This document shows positions 24,544 through 33,451 of a DNA stretch of 64,000 bases, piece after piece. The position numbers and the translations under genes are program-made. The notes under the pieces were generated by a model. It worked only from the letters and a program-made list of their open reading frames with translations. It searched no databases and was not told the origin of the DNA. Source of the DNA: Maricaulis sp039978735 (GTDB taxonomy: Bacteria; Pseudomonadota; Alphaproteobacteria; Caulobacterales; Maricaulaceae); assembly GCF_039978735.1 (NCBI RefSeq), contig NZ_JBDWAS010000052.1:1-64000 (forward strand), read 5' to 3'. The number at the start of each line of letters is the position of its first letter. The first letter of the stretch is position 1.

Positions 24544-25577
24544 GCGCAGCCGACGACACCCTGATCGCCTCACAGGCGCGCGACTGGCATGTCCGTCAGC
24601 TCGCCGGGCTGAGCCCGGCCGAGGCGGAGGCACTGCGCGACTGGCTCGAAGCGTCGGCGGCGCATGCCGAAGCCTTTGCACAGGTCGGGGCGCTGTGGTC
24701 GGATCTGGGCTGGGACGAGACCCTCAATGGCCAGGCGTTGGACCGCGCTGCGGCGCGTGAACGGCGGGCTGTGCGTGGCGGCGGTGGCCTGCGGTCCTGG
24801 TTGCAGGCCGTTCTGCGTCCCCGGGGCCTTCTGGCTGCGGGCGGCGCGGGCCTGCTGGCTGTGGCGCTGGCGCTGGCGGTGTTGTTCACCCTGCCGGGCG
24901 ATCCGCGTGTGACAGCGCCGGGCGCCGGGCAGACGCAGGTTTATCAGACCGCCATCGGTGAAATCCGCGAGGTCGAACTGGCCGATGGCAGCCGGGTCAC
25001 GCTGGGCGGGCGTACGGCGATCCGGGTCGATTTCGGCCGCGATGCGCGGGCCGTGCGCCTGGTATCCGGCGGCGATGCGCTGTTCGAGGTCGCGCGCGAC
25101 GAAAGCCGGCCCTTCACGGTGCAGGCCGGCACCCTGTCGGCGACGGTGCTGGGCACCGTGTTCGAGGTCAATCGCAGCTCCGGCACCACGGCGGTGGGTG
25201 TCGTGGAAGGCCGGGTGAGGGTGCAGGGACAGGGTGGCGGCGATGCTGTGCTGCAGGCCGGCGACCGCATTGTCGCCGAGGCCGGCGCACCCTGGCAGCG
25301 CGAGCAGATGCAGCCGGACCAGGCGGCCCGCTGGATGCAGACCCGGCTCGCCTATCGCGATACGCCGCTCGTCGACATCGTCGCCGATGTGAACCGCTAT
25401 CATGCCGGCGGTGTGCGTCTGGGCAGTGCCGATCTCGGCGCCCTGCGCGTGACCTCTTCCTTCCGCATCGACCAGCTCGAGACGGCCCTGTCCGGCATCG
25501 CGCTGAGCCATGGTCTGGAGCTCGTGCGGACCGGGGATGGCGGCTTCGTCATCCGGCGTCCCGGGGCCGCTGAATAA
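24540..25577 (+). CDS. FecR-like anti-sigma factor (receptor partner 2)
   Basis: 345 residues. N-terminal sigma-binding part (ASQARDWHVRQLAGLSPAEA and WLEASAAHAEAFAQVGALWSD), one membrane helix (about 98-118, LLAVALALAVLFTL), a FecR domain (GEIREVELADGSRVTLGG, DALFEVARDESRPFTV, VLGTVFEVN) and a C-terminal STN-like part (LAYRDTPLVDIVADVNRYH ... RVTSSFRID). It should hold the sigma of 24031 until the receptor of 25716 signals. The start at 24540 overlaps the sigma stop. Confidence 0.93.
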   Translation: MSAADDTLIASQARDWHVRQLAGLSPAEAEALRDWLEASAAHAEAFAQVGALWSDLGWDETLNGQALDRAAARERRAVRGGGGLRSWLQAVLRPRGLLAAGGAGLLAVALALAVLFTLPGDPRVTAPGAGQTQVYQTAIGEIREVELADGSRVTLGGRTAIRVDFGRDARAVRLVSGGDALFEVARDESRPFTVQAGTLSATVLGTVFEVNRSSGTTAVGVVEGRVRVQGQGGGDAVLQAGDRIVAEAGAPWQREQMQPDQAARWMQTRLAYRDTPLVDIVADVNRYHAGGVRLGSADLGALRVTSSFRIDQLETALSGIALSHGLELVRTGDGGFVIRRPGAAE

Positions 25578-25667
25578 GAAGTTTTTGCGAAACTTCTCCC
25601 ACAGGTGAAAAGAGCTGACACAGCTCCCCGTCAAAAGGGGGCAGACCGGACGGCAAGGCCGGTCTGC
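25578..25667 (+). promoter_or_regulatory. Leader with three consecutive hairpins before the second TonB receptor
   Basis: Three perfect stems sit in the 138-base gap after the FecR gene: GAAGTTT/AAACTTC (25578-25584 and 25590-25596), GAGCT/AGCTC (25612-25616 and 25622-25626) and GCAGACCGG/CCGGTCTGC (25641-25649 and 25659-25667). The receptor's ribosome site GAGAGGGG and ATG 25716 follow. It may be an attenuator, a processing site or a promoter region. I do not match it to a known riboswitch. Confidence 0.45.
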
Positions 25668-25715
25668 CTGGTTTCGATCAAGCCCGCCGGGCTTCCTTTT
25701 GAGAGGGGTTTCACC

Positions 25716-28409
25716 ATGAGTAACGGACACACGGGACGGCGCGTCCGGCTTCTTTCCACCGCGCTGGCGGCAGCCCTGCTGGCTGCAACCAGCGCCGCCG
25801 CGCAGGATGCGCCGGCGGCCAATAGCGAGATCCGCATCGCGGCCCAGCCGCTGGACAGCGCCATCGATGCGCTGGCCTCGCAGACCGGCCTCGTCATCGT
25901 CGCACCGGGACCGCTGCTGGACGGGCTGCGCTCGGCCTCCGTGTCCGGTGTGTCCGAACCGTTCGAGGCGCTGGGCATCCTGCTGCGCGGTACCAATCTG
26001 GGCTATCGGATCACGGCCGACGGCGCCGTGGTGATCGAGCCGCTGACCGGCCAGCCCTCGCGCGAGATCCGCGAGAACGAGGTCGAGGCGATCCAGGTCA
26101 CCGGCACCCGCGTCGATCCGCTCAACCAGCTGCAGACCGAGGCCACCGACTCGCTCACCGGCCTGTCGCGTTCGCTGCTGGAAACGCCGCGCTCGGCGAG
26201 CCGGGTCAGCGAGATCACCATCGACCGTTTCGGCATGGAAGACGTCGACGATCTGCTGGCCGCCGTGCCGGGCACGTTCACGGCCAGCTTCTTCGGCGTT
26301 CCGGGCAATCTGAATGTGCGCGGCACCCTGGCTGACACCTATTTCCAGGGCTTCAAGCGCATCGAGAACCGGGGCAATTTCTCGTCCAATCTCAGCGCGG
26401 CGGCCTATGTGGAAGTGCTGCGCGGCCCGTCCTCGCCGATCTACGGTCCGGGCAAGGTGGGCGGCCTGCTCAACTTCATTCCGCGCACGGCCCGCGACGG
26501 CGTCGACGGTCGTTATGTCGATACCGTGACCGGTTCGGTGACCGTCTCCGGCGGTTCCCATGACCGCCGTGTCGTGTCGGGCGAAGTCGCGATCCCGGCC
26601 GGCCAGGGCGGTTTCCACCTGTTCGGCGAGTTCGAGGATTCCGGTTCCTACTATAATTTCATCGAGCCGGAACACACCAATATCCAGGCGACCTATGTGT
26701 CCGATCTGGGCCGCAACTGGAGCGTCGAGCTCAACGCCATGTATTTCGACGAGTCCGGCCAGATCCAGACGCCGGGCTGGAACCGCGTCACCCAGGCGCT
26801 GATCGACGATGGCACCTATATCACCGGCCGGGACACCGACCTGCAGGACATCGATGGCGATGGCTATCTGAGCTATTCGGAGATCGATGCGGTCATCGGT
26901 GCCAGCTGGGGCCTGTCCAACCTGCGTCAGATCGCGGAATACGGCGGCGCCAACCGTCCCGAGTTTGCGCTCGATACCGGTGTCGGCACGACGACGCTCG
27001 ACGGCAGCCATATCTTCGCCGATCCGGGCGATTACAATGACAGCGAAACCCTGACCGGCTACGCCTCGCTCGCGCACGAGGCCGAAAACGGCAACCGTTT
27101 CGCCGTCGAGATCTTCCGCGACCACATCGAGAACCAGCGCTATAACAGTTTCGGCTTTGGTGCGGACTATGAAGCGACGGCAGTCGAGCTGCGCGGCAGC
27201 TACAGCTTCCATTCCGAGATGGGCGAGAACCTGCGCGCCGACAGCGTGGTGGGGGCCGCCTACCGCACGCATGAAGCCCAGCAGTATGAGAGCTTCCTGT
27301 CGGGTTATATCGCCCTGGACCGCCGCGATCTCTCGCAGGGCCCGACGGCGACCGACCGGATCGCGCTGCCGCGCGATGCCAGCGGCGAGATCATCTGGGA
27401 CTCGCGCCATGACATGGAGTGGAATTCGCAGGCGGTCTTCGCTGTCTCCGACATCACCCTGTTCCAGCGTCTGAGTGTCCTGGCCGGTCTGCGCTACGAC
27501 CATTTCGACGTCGAGGCGATCAATACCGGCGCCACGGTGTTCGGCACGGCCAACACGCTGGTTTCGGACAGCGACGGCGCGATGACCTGGTCGCTGTCGG
27601 TGCGTTACGAGACGCCCTTCGGCCTCACGCCCTACATCACCTATGCCGAGCCGCGCGCCCTGGAATCCACCCAGACCGGCGGTGTCAGCGTCGGGACGAT
27701 TGAGGCCGGCCTCTACATCTCGCCGTCCGAACTGCGTGAAGTCGGCGTGAAGTTCTCGCTGCTCGACGGCAATCTCTTCGGCGGCCTGGCCTATTACGAG
27801 CAGCACCGCCGCCAGGCCGACATGTTCGGCAATGTCGACGGCACCACGGCGGAAGGGTTCGAGGCCGAGGTTCACTGGCTGGCGACCGACAATCTGGCCT
27901 TCATCGGCTCGGCCACCATCCAGCAGACGCGGGTCGATGCGCCCGGCGCCGGCAATGGTGAGTACCTGCAGGTGCGTCCGGACCTGTTCGGCGTCGATCC
28001 GGTGGCCGGCTATGGCGGCACCTTTGCCTTCAACAATGCCGGCTATTTTGCCGATCTCGCCGACGGCTACGAGCTGAACACCATCCCGGAAACCGTGTTC
28101 AGCGTGTTCGGGACCTACACCACCGACCCGTTCAGCTATGGCGGTCACGACATGCTCGCCGGCATCACGGCCGGTGCGACCCATGTCTCGGAGACCGGCG
28201 GTATCATGACCGGCGATATCGAGCTGCCGGCCTATACGCTGGCCCGCATGTCGGGCTTCCTGGAAGTCGGCGCGTTCACCGTCTCGGCCAATATCGATAA
28301 CCTCTTCGACGAGCGCTATTTCACGCCGTCGGCGGAGGTCTACAAGGAAGTGGCCGTGATGCCGGGCCTGCCCCGCATCTTCCGCATCAATCTCAGCTAC
28401 GACTTCTGA
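25716..28409 (+). CDS. TonB-dependent transducing receptor with STN domain (second system)
   Basis: 897 residues. A signal peptide (to about residue 30, SAAAQ) is followed by an STN domain (about 37-110: IRIAAQPLDSAIDALASQTG), then TonB-box and plug (about 125-270: VEAIQVTGTRVDP, RGPSSPIYGPGKVGGLLNF) and a barrel ending NLSYDF. Size and domain order fit FecA/FpvA-type receptors. The start at 25716 is chosen for GAGAGGGG and the signal peptide. Its position after its sigma/FecR pair and before a PhoD phosphatase suggests an iron-chelate or an organophosphate ligand; the sequence cannot decide which. Confidence 0.92.
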   Translation: MSNGHTGRRVRLLSTALAAALLAATSAAAQDAPAANSEIRIAAQPLDSAIDALASQTGLVIVAPGPLLDGLRSASVSGVSEPFEALGILLRGTNLGYRITADGAVVIEPLTGQPSREIRENEVEAIQVTGTRVDPLNQLQTEATDSLTGLSRSLLETPRSASRVSEITIDRFGMEDVDDLLAAVPGTFTASFFGVPGNLNVRGTLADTYFQGFKRIENRGNFSSNLSAAAYVEVLRGPSSPIYGPGKVGGLLNFIPRTARDGVDGRYVDTVTGSVTVSGGSHDRRVVSGEVAIPAGQGGFHLFGEFEDSGSYYNFIEPEHTNIQATYVSDLGRNWSVELNAMYFDESGQIQTPGWNRVTQALIDDGTYITGRDTDLQDIDGDGYLSYSEIDAVIGASWGLSNLRQIAEYGGANRPEFALDTGVGTTTLDGSHIFADPGDYNDSETLTGYASLAHEAENGNRFAVEIFRDHIENQRYNSFGFGADYEATAVELRGSYSFHSEMGENLRADSVVGAAYRTHEAQQYESFLSGYIALDRRDLSQGPTATDRIALPRDASGEIIWDSRHDMEWNSQAVFAVSDITLFQRLSVLAGLRYDHFDVEAINTGATVFGTANTLVSDSDGAMTWSLSVRYETPFGLTPYITYAEPRALESTQTGGVSVGTIEAGLYISPSELREVGVKFSLLDGNLFGGLAYYEQHRRQADMFGNVDGTTAEGFEAEVHWLATDNLAFIGSATIQQTRVDAPGAGNGEYLQVRPDLFGVDPVAGYGGTFAFNNAGYFADLADGYELNTIPETVFSVFGTYTTDPFSYGGHDMLAGITAGATHVSETGGIMTGDIELPAYTLARMSGFLEVGAFTVSANIDNLFDERYFTPSAEVYKEVAVMPGLPRIFRINLSYDF

Positions 28410-28416
28410 TCCGGCC

Positions 28417-28442
28417 GGGCCGGGCGCATCGCCGCCCGGCCC
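28417..28442 (+). terminator. 10-bp GC hairpin between TonB receptor and PhoD genes
   Basis: GGGCCGGGCG at 28417-28426 pairs perfectly with CGCCCGGCCC at 28433-28442 around a 6-base loop. A pyrimidine run (GCCTTTCCCTTTCCC) follows. It may partly stop receptor transcripts and so set the receptor-to-phosphatase ratio. Confidence 0.55.
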
Positions 28443-28486
28443 GCCTTTCCCTTTCCCTTTGCCTTTCACGACTTCCGGAGACTGCC

Positions 28487-30199
28487 ATGACCGGCTCCCG
28501 CCCGACCTCTCCTGCCTTCCTGTCTGCCACACGCCGCGGCGTGCTGGGTGTTCTCGGCGGCGGCTTTGCCGTGCTGGGCGGCGGCCTGCCCTCACAGGCA
28601 CGAGCCGACAGTCCCGCCCGTTTCGACTGGGGTGTGGCCAGCGGCGATCCGCGGTCCGACAGTGTCGTCCTTTGGACGCGGGCCGTGCCGGAAGACGATG
28701 TCCGCTCTCTCACCGTCGGTTTCGAACTCGCCGAGGATGAGGGCTTCGCCCGCATTGTGCGCCAGGGCGCCGCGGAAACCTCCGCCGCCCGCGACTTCAC
28801 CGTGAAGCTGGACGTGCGCGGCCTGGCTGCGGGCCGCACCTATTTCTACCGCTTCCATGCCGGCGGGGCCGTATCGGCCGCCGGCCGCACGCGAACCCTG
28901 CCGGCTGGCGGGGATGCGCCGGTCCGCCTCGCGCTGGCCTCGTGTGCGAATTATGTCTCCGGCTTCTACAACGCCTATCGCGAGATCGCCGAAGCCGGCG
29001 AGCTCGACGCCGTGATCCATGTCGGCGACTATATCTACGAGTACGGCCAGGACGGGTATGACGGCGCCACCGGGCGCGAGCTCGGCCGCTTGCTGGAGCC
29101 GCAGCACGAGATCGTCACGCTGGAGGATTACCGCGCGCGCTTTGCGCTTTACCGCCGCGATCCGGACCTGCAGGCCGCCCACGCGGCCGCGCCCTTCATC
29201 ACCATCTGGGACGATCACGAGACGGCGAACAACAGCTGGGTCGACGGTGCCGGCAATCACGATCCGGAAACCGAGGGCCGCTGGCTGGCTCGCCGCGATG
29301 CCGCGCTGACCGCCTATTTCGAATGGATGCCGATGCGCGATCCCGAGGCCGGCCAGGCGGCCGAACGTCTCAACCGGGTCTATGATTTCGGCCAGGTCGG
29401 TACGGTGCTGGTGATCGAGAGCCGTCTGACCGGCCGCGACGAACAGCTCAGCTATAGCGACATGCCCGTGCTCGACGGTGAGCCCGATATCGCCCGCTTC
29501 GAGCGCGAGGTGCTCGGCGATCCGTCACGCAGCATGCTGGGCGCGCCGCAGGAAGCCTGGCTGGCCGCACAGATGCAGGCTTCGCGCGAGCGCGGTATCG
29601 CCTGGCAGATCCTGGCCAACCAGACCGTGATGGCCCAGATGCGTTCGCCGGATTATATGCGCCACTTCCCGGAAGATGTGGTGACCGCGACGCTGCAGGC
29701 CGGCGGCTATGCCGCGGCCTGGCTGGAGCGCTCGCGGCTCGGCCTGCCGATCGGTCTGGACAGCTGGGACGGTTATCCGGCCGCGCGCACCCGCCTCTAC
29801 GACGCAGCCCGTGCTGCGGACGCCAATCTCGTCGTCCTGTCCGGCGACAGTCACATGTTCTGGGCCAATGAGCTGCACCACCCGGCCGATGGCGAACGGG
29901 TGGGGATCGAGTTCGGTACGACCGGCATCACCTCGCCGACCGGCTACAGCTATATCAATGGCGACAAGGACACGATCTACGCCATTGCCCAGCGGGCGCT
30001 GGTCGAGACCAATCGCGATATCCGCTTCACCAATGTGCGCGAGCGCGGCTTCATCCTGATCACCGCCCGCCGCGACGAGATCGAGGCGGACTATGTCGGC
30101 GTCAGCACGGTGCGCGAGCGCGACTACACCGCCTCCCGCCTGCTGACCGCCCGCTCCCGCATCGGCACCGCCGGCCTGGATCTGGAGACGCCCGGCTGA
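28487..30199 (+). CDS. Tat-exported alkaline phosphatase D (PhoD-like metallophosphoesterase)
   Basis: 570 residues. A twin-arginine signal, SATRRGVLG with R16/R17, precedes a hydrophobic stretch and ARA, so a folded, metal-loaded enzyme is exported to the periplasm. The PhoD_N domain covers about 45-140 (FDWGVASGDPRSDSVVLWTR). The catalytic part includes VIHVGDYIYEYG, IWDDHETANN, NQTVMAQM and SGDSHMFWANEL, the Fe/Ca metal-site motifs of the Bacillus PhoD family. It is likely a phosphodiesterase/monoesterase releasing phosphate from organic phosphates. It follows the TonB receptor by 77 bases in the same direction. The stop (30197-30199) abuts the leftward EpsG-like stop with no gap. Confidence 0.93.
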   Translation: MTGSRPTSPAFLSATRRGVLGVLGGGFAVLGGGLPSQARADSPARFDWGVASGDPRSDSVVLWTRAVPEDDVRSLTVGFELAEDEGFARIVRQGAAETSAARDFTVKLDVRGLAAGRTYFYRFHAGGAVSAAGRTRTLPAGGDAPVRLALASCANYVSGFYNAYREIAEAGELDAVIHVGDYIYEYGQDGYDGATGRELGRLLEPQHEIVTLEDYRARFALYRRDPDLQAAHAAAPFITIWDDHETANNSWVDGAGNHDPETEGRWLARRDAALTAYFEWMPMRDPEAGQAAERLNRVYDFGQVGTVLVIESRLTGRDEQLSYSDMPVLDGEPDIARFEREVLGDPSRSMLGAPQEAWLAAQMQASRERGIAWQILANQTVMAQMRSPDYMRHFPEDVVTATLQAGGYAAAWLERSRLGLPIGLDSWDGYPAARTRLYDAARAADANLVVLSGDSHMFWANELHHPADGERVGIEFGTTGITSPTGYSYINGDKDTIYAIAQRALVETNRDIRFTNVRERGFILITARRDEIEADYVGVSTVRERDYTASRLLTARSRIGTAGLDLETPG

Positions 30200-31231
30200 T
30201 CAGAACGTCATCGAATAGGGCACGTAGCACCAGCGATAGTGGCTGGAGAGCAGGGTCCAGGCGACGAAAAGCAGGGCCAGTGCTGCGTAAGGCGCCAGCT
30301 TGATCAGCAAGGCCTTGCGTCCCGGATAGAGCGTCGGCAGGGCCGCGAAGATCATCAGTTGCGGCACGATAAGGAAATAGCCCAGACGGTCGGCGATAAC
30401 GGTCGAGACCGGGATCAGCACGGCCGTGCCGATCATGCCGAAGGCCAGCAGGCTGATCAGTGCGTGGCTTTTCGGGAGCGCCTTGGCCCAGCGCTTGGAC
30501 AGCATCGTGACGTAGAAGACGCCCGTCGCGAACAGCAGGCCGACCCGGAAAATCGCGCCGCCAGAGTCCGCATCGCCGACGATATAGCGCGTCGTGGCGA
30601 CCTCCACGGAGTCGCTGGACAGGATGATGCCCGCAGCCGGTATGGCGAGGATGCCGGCATAGATGAAACTGCGTGTCGTGTAGATCCCGCTCCAGAAGGG
30701 CAGCAGCATCAGGAAGACGATGGCGCTGCCGTGGAAAGCGGCCGCCAGGGCCGTCCAGATCAGGAAGCGGATCATGCGCCGGTCGATAAAGGCGTTGAAG
30801 GCAAAACACAGGAAGCCGATCGCGGCAGCCTGTTTCACGGCGGCCATCGGCATGTTGAGGATGAGCACCGGGAAGGCGAGAACGAGGATCGTCATCGGCG
30901 CCGGACTGCGTCTCGCGACGGCGTGCAAGCCGGCGAAGAAGATCGCCGACGTGACGAAGTTCAGCCAGTAATAGCCCAGGCCCAGCTCGTGCAGCGTCTC
31001 GATTAGCATCCAGTGTCCGGGATTGATGCTCTGGGCGGCGTCCTGAAAGCTCCGCCCCTCCTGGAACCAGAAATTGCCGAGATAATTGCCCCAGTCACAG
31101 CCGACCTCGAACCGGAAGGCCGAGAAGACGTAGAGCCCGATCAGGACAGGCCAGTAGAAGCCGATAGGCTTGCGTCCGTTATCGACCAGCCGGATCATCA
31201 GCAGCACTGCGAATACTATGTAGTAGGTCAA
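30200..31231 (-). CDS. EpsG-like polysaccharide polymerase, multi-pass membrane protein
   Basis: About 343 residues with at least ten hydrophobic helices. FEVGCDWGNYLGNFW near the N-terminus and RLGYFLIVPQLMIF near the end are typical of the EpsG family of Wzy-like polymerases that join repeat units in the inner membrane. The start is uncertain. TTG 31231 directly follows the upstream stop and has GGGGAAGAG before it, giving a helix-first protein. ATGs at 31282 and 31297 would add 17 or 22 residues encoded inside the glycosyltransferase gene. It is the last gene of the leftward arm of the polysaccharide locus. Confidence 0.8.
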   Translation of the reverse strand: MTYYIVFAVLLMIRLVDNGRKPIGFYWPVLIGLYVFSAFRFEVGCDWGNYLGNFWFQEGRSFQDAAQSINPGHWMLIETLHELGLGYYWLNFVTSAIFFAGLHAVARRSPAPMTILVLAFPVLILNMPMAAVKQAAAIGFLCFAFNAFIDRRMIRFLIWTALAAAFHGSAIVFLMLLPFWSGIYTTRSFIYAGILAIPAAGIILSSDSVEVATTRYIVGDADSGGAIFRVGLLFATGVFYVTMLSKRWAKALPKSHALISLLAFGMIGTAVLIPVSTVIADRLGYFLIVPQLMIFAALPTLYPGRKALLIKLAPYAALALLFVAWTLLSSHYRWCYVPYSMTF

Positions 31232-31235
31232 CGGC

Positions 31236-32279
31236 TTACTCTTCCCCGGCGAGGACGCTTTCCGCCGCCGCCAGAATATCATCGGCGTAGAGCGCATTCC
31301 CGGTCCAGCGTGTCAATGCACGCTGTTGCATCTGGCGCCACGTGTCGGGGGCGTCGATGAGTGCGAGAATGGCTCGTGCAGCCTCATCGTCCCGAGCCGG
31401 ATCGGGATCGATCCAGATCGCGTCGCGGCCGTCCTGCGTGTAGCGCGAAATCTCGCCGACGGGGGTTACGGCCGGCACCAGGCCAAGCTGCATCGCTTCG
31501 ACCACCGACAGGGCCATGCCTTCATAGCGGCTGGTCTGGAGGTAGAAGCTGGCCTTTGACGCGCGCGCGGCAATCTCGTCCGCACTCGCCGGGCCCGGCA
31601 AGGCGACCGCTTCCTGCGGCCCCGCTTCCGCGATGGCGGTCTCCAGCTGTTTACGCAGTCCGCCATCGGGACCCATCATCACAAGCCGCGCGTCGGGGCG
31701 TTGCCGGTGAATGCGCCGGAACAGCGCCAGTGTGCGCAGGGGGGCTTTCTGGTCGGCCAGGCGTCCCCAGAAGACGAAGTCGGGTGTGGGTGCCGGTTCG
31801 GACGCGCGGACCGGTTCCAGCCGTCGTGTCAGATAGGAGATGACACGCGCCGGCTTGCCGTCAGGGATTGTCAGGCGTGTGTCCAGCGTGGTGCGGGAAT
31901 CCGCCCAGATCGCTGCGGCATGGCGGGCCGCCAGGCGCGTTGTCCAGCGGTCGAGCCTGTGGGCGTCGCGGGCATTGTGCAGGAAGAGCACCATCGGAGC
32001 GCGGCAGCCGCGCAGGCGCGCCAGGGCGCCGACGATCACGGCCCGCCACAGCGACAGGATGACCAGATCGGGTTCTGCCACGGCCAGCCGACCGGCCGCA
32101 CGCCAGAACGCGCGCGGGTCGAAGGTTGCGCCGCGGCCGGACCGGTCGCGCACGGTCTCGAACACGAACATGCGTTCCAGACGGATACCGTTCCGGCTGC
32201 GCCCCTCAGCCGTCGCGGCGGCGAGCTCGACGCCGCCGATCCCGTCATAGGGCATCAGATGGATTACTTTGCGGGCCAT
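31236..32279 (-). CDS. Glycosyltransferase, GT4 family
   Basis: 347 residues of GT-B fold. The N-terminal half starts MARKVIHLMPYDGIGGVELA. The C-terminal half has the sugar-nucleotide site FVFWGRLADQKAPLRTLALF and the E(x7)E-type motif SRYEGMALSVVEAMQLG. It should transfer one sugar to the lipid-linked repeat unit at the cytoplasmic membrane face. The start ATG 32279 (after GAGGA) lies 16 bases inside the upstream GT gene; a much longer upstream reading frame has no homology and is discarded. It precedes the EpsG-like polymerase gene. Confidence 0.88.
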   Translation of the reverse strand: MARKVIHLMPYDGIGGVELAAATAEGRSRNGIRLERMFVFETVRDRSGRGATFDPRAFWRAAGRLAVAEPDLVILSLWRAVIVGALARLRGCRAPMVLFLHNARDAHRLDRWTTRLAARHAAAIWADSRTTLDTRLTIPDGKPARVISYLTRRLEPVRASEPAPTPDFVFWGRLADQKAPLRTLALFRRIHRQRPDARLVMMGPDGGLRKQLETAIAEAGPQEAVALPGPASADEIAARASKASFYLQTSRYEGMALSVVEAMQLGLVPAVTPVGEISRYTQDGRDAIWIDPDPARDDEAARAILALIDAPDTWRQMQQRALTRWTGNALYADDILAAAESVLAGEE

Positions 32280-33394
32280 AATTCCTCGAGCACTTCCGCA
32301 TAACCCGCCCGCATGGCCTGGGGGCTGTGATGACGGGTGACGTGCACCCGGGCACGGTCCGCCTGGTCCCGGGCTGCGGCGGGGTCTCCGGCAAGTTCGG
32401 CGAAAGCGGTTGCCAGCGCGTCGGCATTGCGGGCCGGAACCAGCCGCCCGAGCGGAGCCTCGCCGGGCGCCTGCGACCCGAGAAGATCCGAAATCCCGGG
32501 GACATCGGAGCCGACGACCGGGATGCCGGCCGCCATTGCCTGCAGCAGCGCCGTACTCAGCGTTTCGCCGTCCGAGGCCTGTGCATAGATGTCCAGGCTG
32601 GCAAACCAGTCCGGCAATTGGTCCGGCGGCAGGTGTCCGGGAAGCTCGACGCGGTCCTCCAGCCCGGCTTTGCGCACGGCCTCGCGAACGGCGGGAAGAC
32701 GGGGGCCGTCTCCGGCGAGTGCCAGGCGGAAATCGAGACCGGGATGCGTATCGCGCAACCGGGCCATTGCGGCGACGAGGTCTTCCTGCGCCTTTGTCGG
32801 CGTGAAGCGGCTGGCCATGCCGATCCGGCAGGTCGATGACGACAATATGGATGCGGGGGCGCTGCCGGCCGGCGGCAGGTGGATACCGGTCCGGACCAGG
32901 CGGGTCCGCCTGTCCGAGAACAGCGGTCCCAGCCTGGAGCGGAGGGTGGCGCGGTAGTCGGGGCTCAGGGTCACGACCCGGTCCGCCAGGTGCTGTGCCA
33001 ATCCGCTTGCGATCCATTCGGCGCGGGTTTTCAGGGCGTTGGCCTGGTGTTCAACCGCGACCAGCGGGCGCGGGCCTGCGGCCAGCCGTACCGGCAGGAT
33101 GGCCTTGATCGAATGCAGGATTATCGCATCCGGGGCGATCGCTTTCACGGTTCTCGCCAGGGCCGGCCAGGCTTCCCAGGGGCGGCCCTGCCGGGCGGCG
33201 ACATAGTCAAACGGCACGCCTTGTCGCTGGCAATCCTCGACATAGGCCGGCGCAACCGGCTCGATCCCGAAGAACAGGAAGTGATGCGCCCATGGATCAG
33301 TGTCGCCGCCGGCTTCGACAAGCGTCGTGGAGACGGCCGAATGCCCGCCGAGGCCGGAGTAGAGGATCTGGAGTATTTTCGGCCGGGGGGTCAC
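32264..33394 (-). CDS. Glycosyltransferase, GT4 family
   Basis: About 376 residues. The N-terminal domain begins PRPKILQILYSGLGGHSAVS. The donor domain has GMASRFTPTKAQEDLVAAMA, LALAGDGPRL and the acceptor/phosphate motif DGETLSTALLQAMAAGIPVV. The start is uncertain: GTG 33394 puts the GT-B fold at the very N-terminus, while TTG 33430 adds 12 residues; neither has a good ribosome site. It sits among three other glycosyltransferases and would add another sugar of the repeat unit. Confidence 0.87.
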   Translation of the reverse strand: MTPRPKILQILYSGLGGHSAVSTTLVEAGGDTDPWAHHFLFFGIEPVAPAYVEDCQRQGVPFDYVAARQGRPWEAWPALARTVKAIAPDAIILHSIKAILPVRLAAGPRPLVAVEHQANALKTRAEWIASGLAQHLADRVVTLSPDYRATLRSRLGPLFSDRRTRLVRTGIHLPPAGSAPASILSSSTCRIGMASRFTPTKAQEDLVAAMARLRDTHPGLDFRLALAGDGPRLPAVREAVRKAGLEDRVELPGHLPPDQLPDWFASLDIYAQASDGETLSTALLQAMAAGIPVVGSDVPGISDLLGSQAPGEAPLGRLVPARNADALATAFAELAGDPAAARDQADRARVHVTRHHSPQAMRAGYAEVLEELWPAK

Positions 33395-33451
33395 GATCGG
33401 ATATTCACTCGTTCCAGATTGGGTGGGCAAGGTCGGGTGCGTCGGCAGTCG

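Noticed and set aside
24570..28601. A 1343-codon open frame on the minus strand across the second FecR and receptor genes
   Set aside because: It is antisense to two well-supported genes, has no recognisable domain, and is rich in Arg/Gly/Ala as expected of a high-GC shadow frame.
31236..33017. A 593-codon version of the glycosyltransferase with a long N-terminal part
   Set aside because: The N-terminal 246 codons overlap another glycosyltransferase gene in a different frame and show no fold; ATG 32279 with GAGGA is the natural start.
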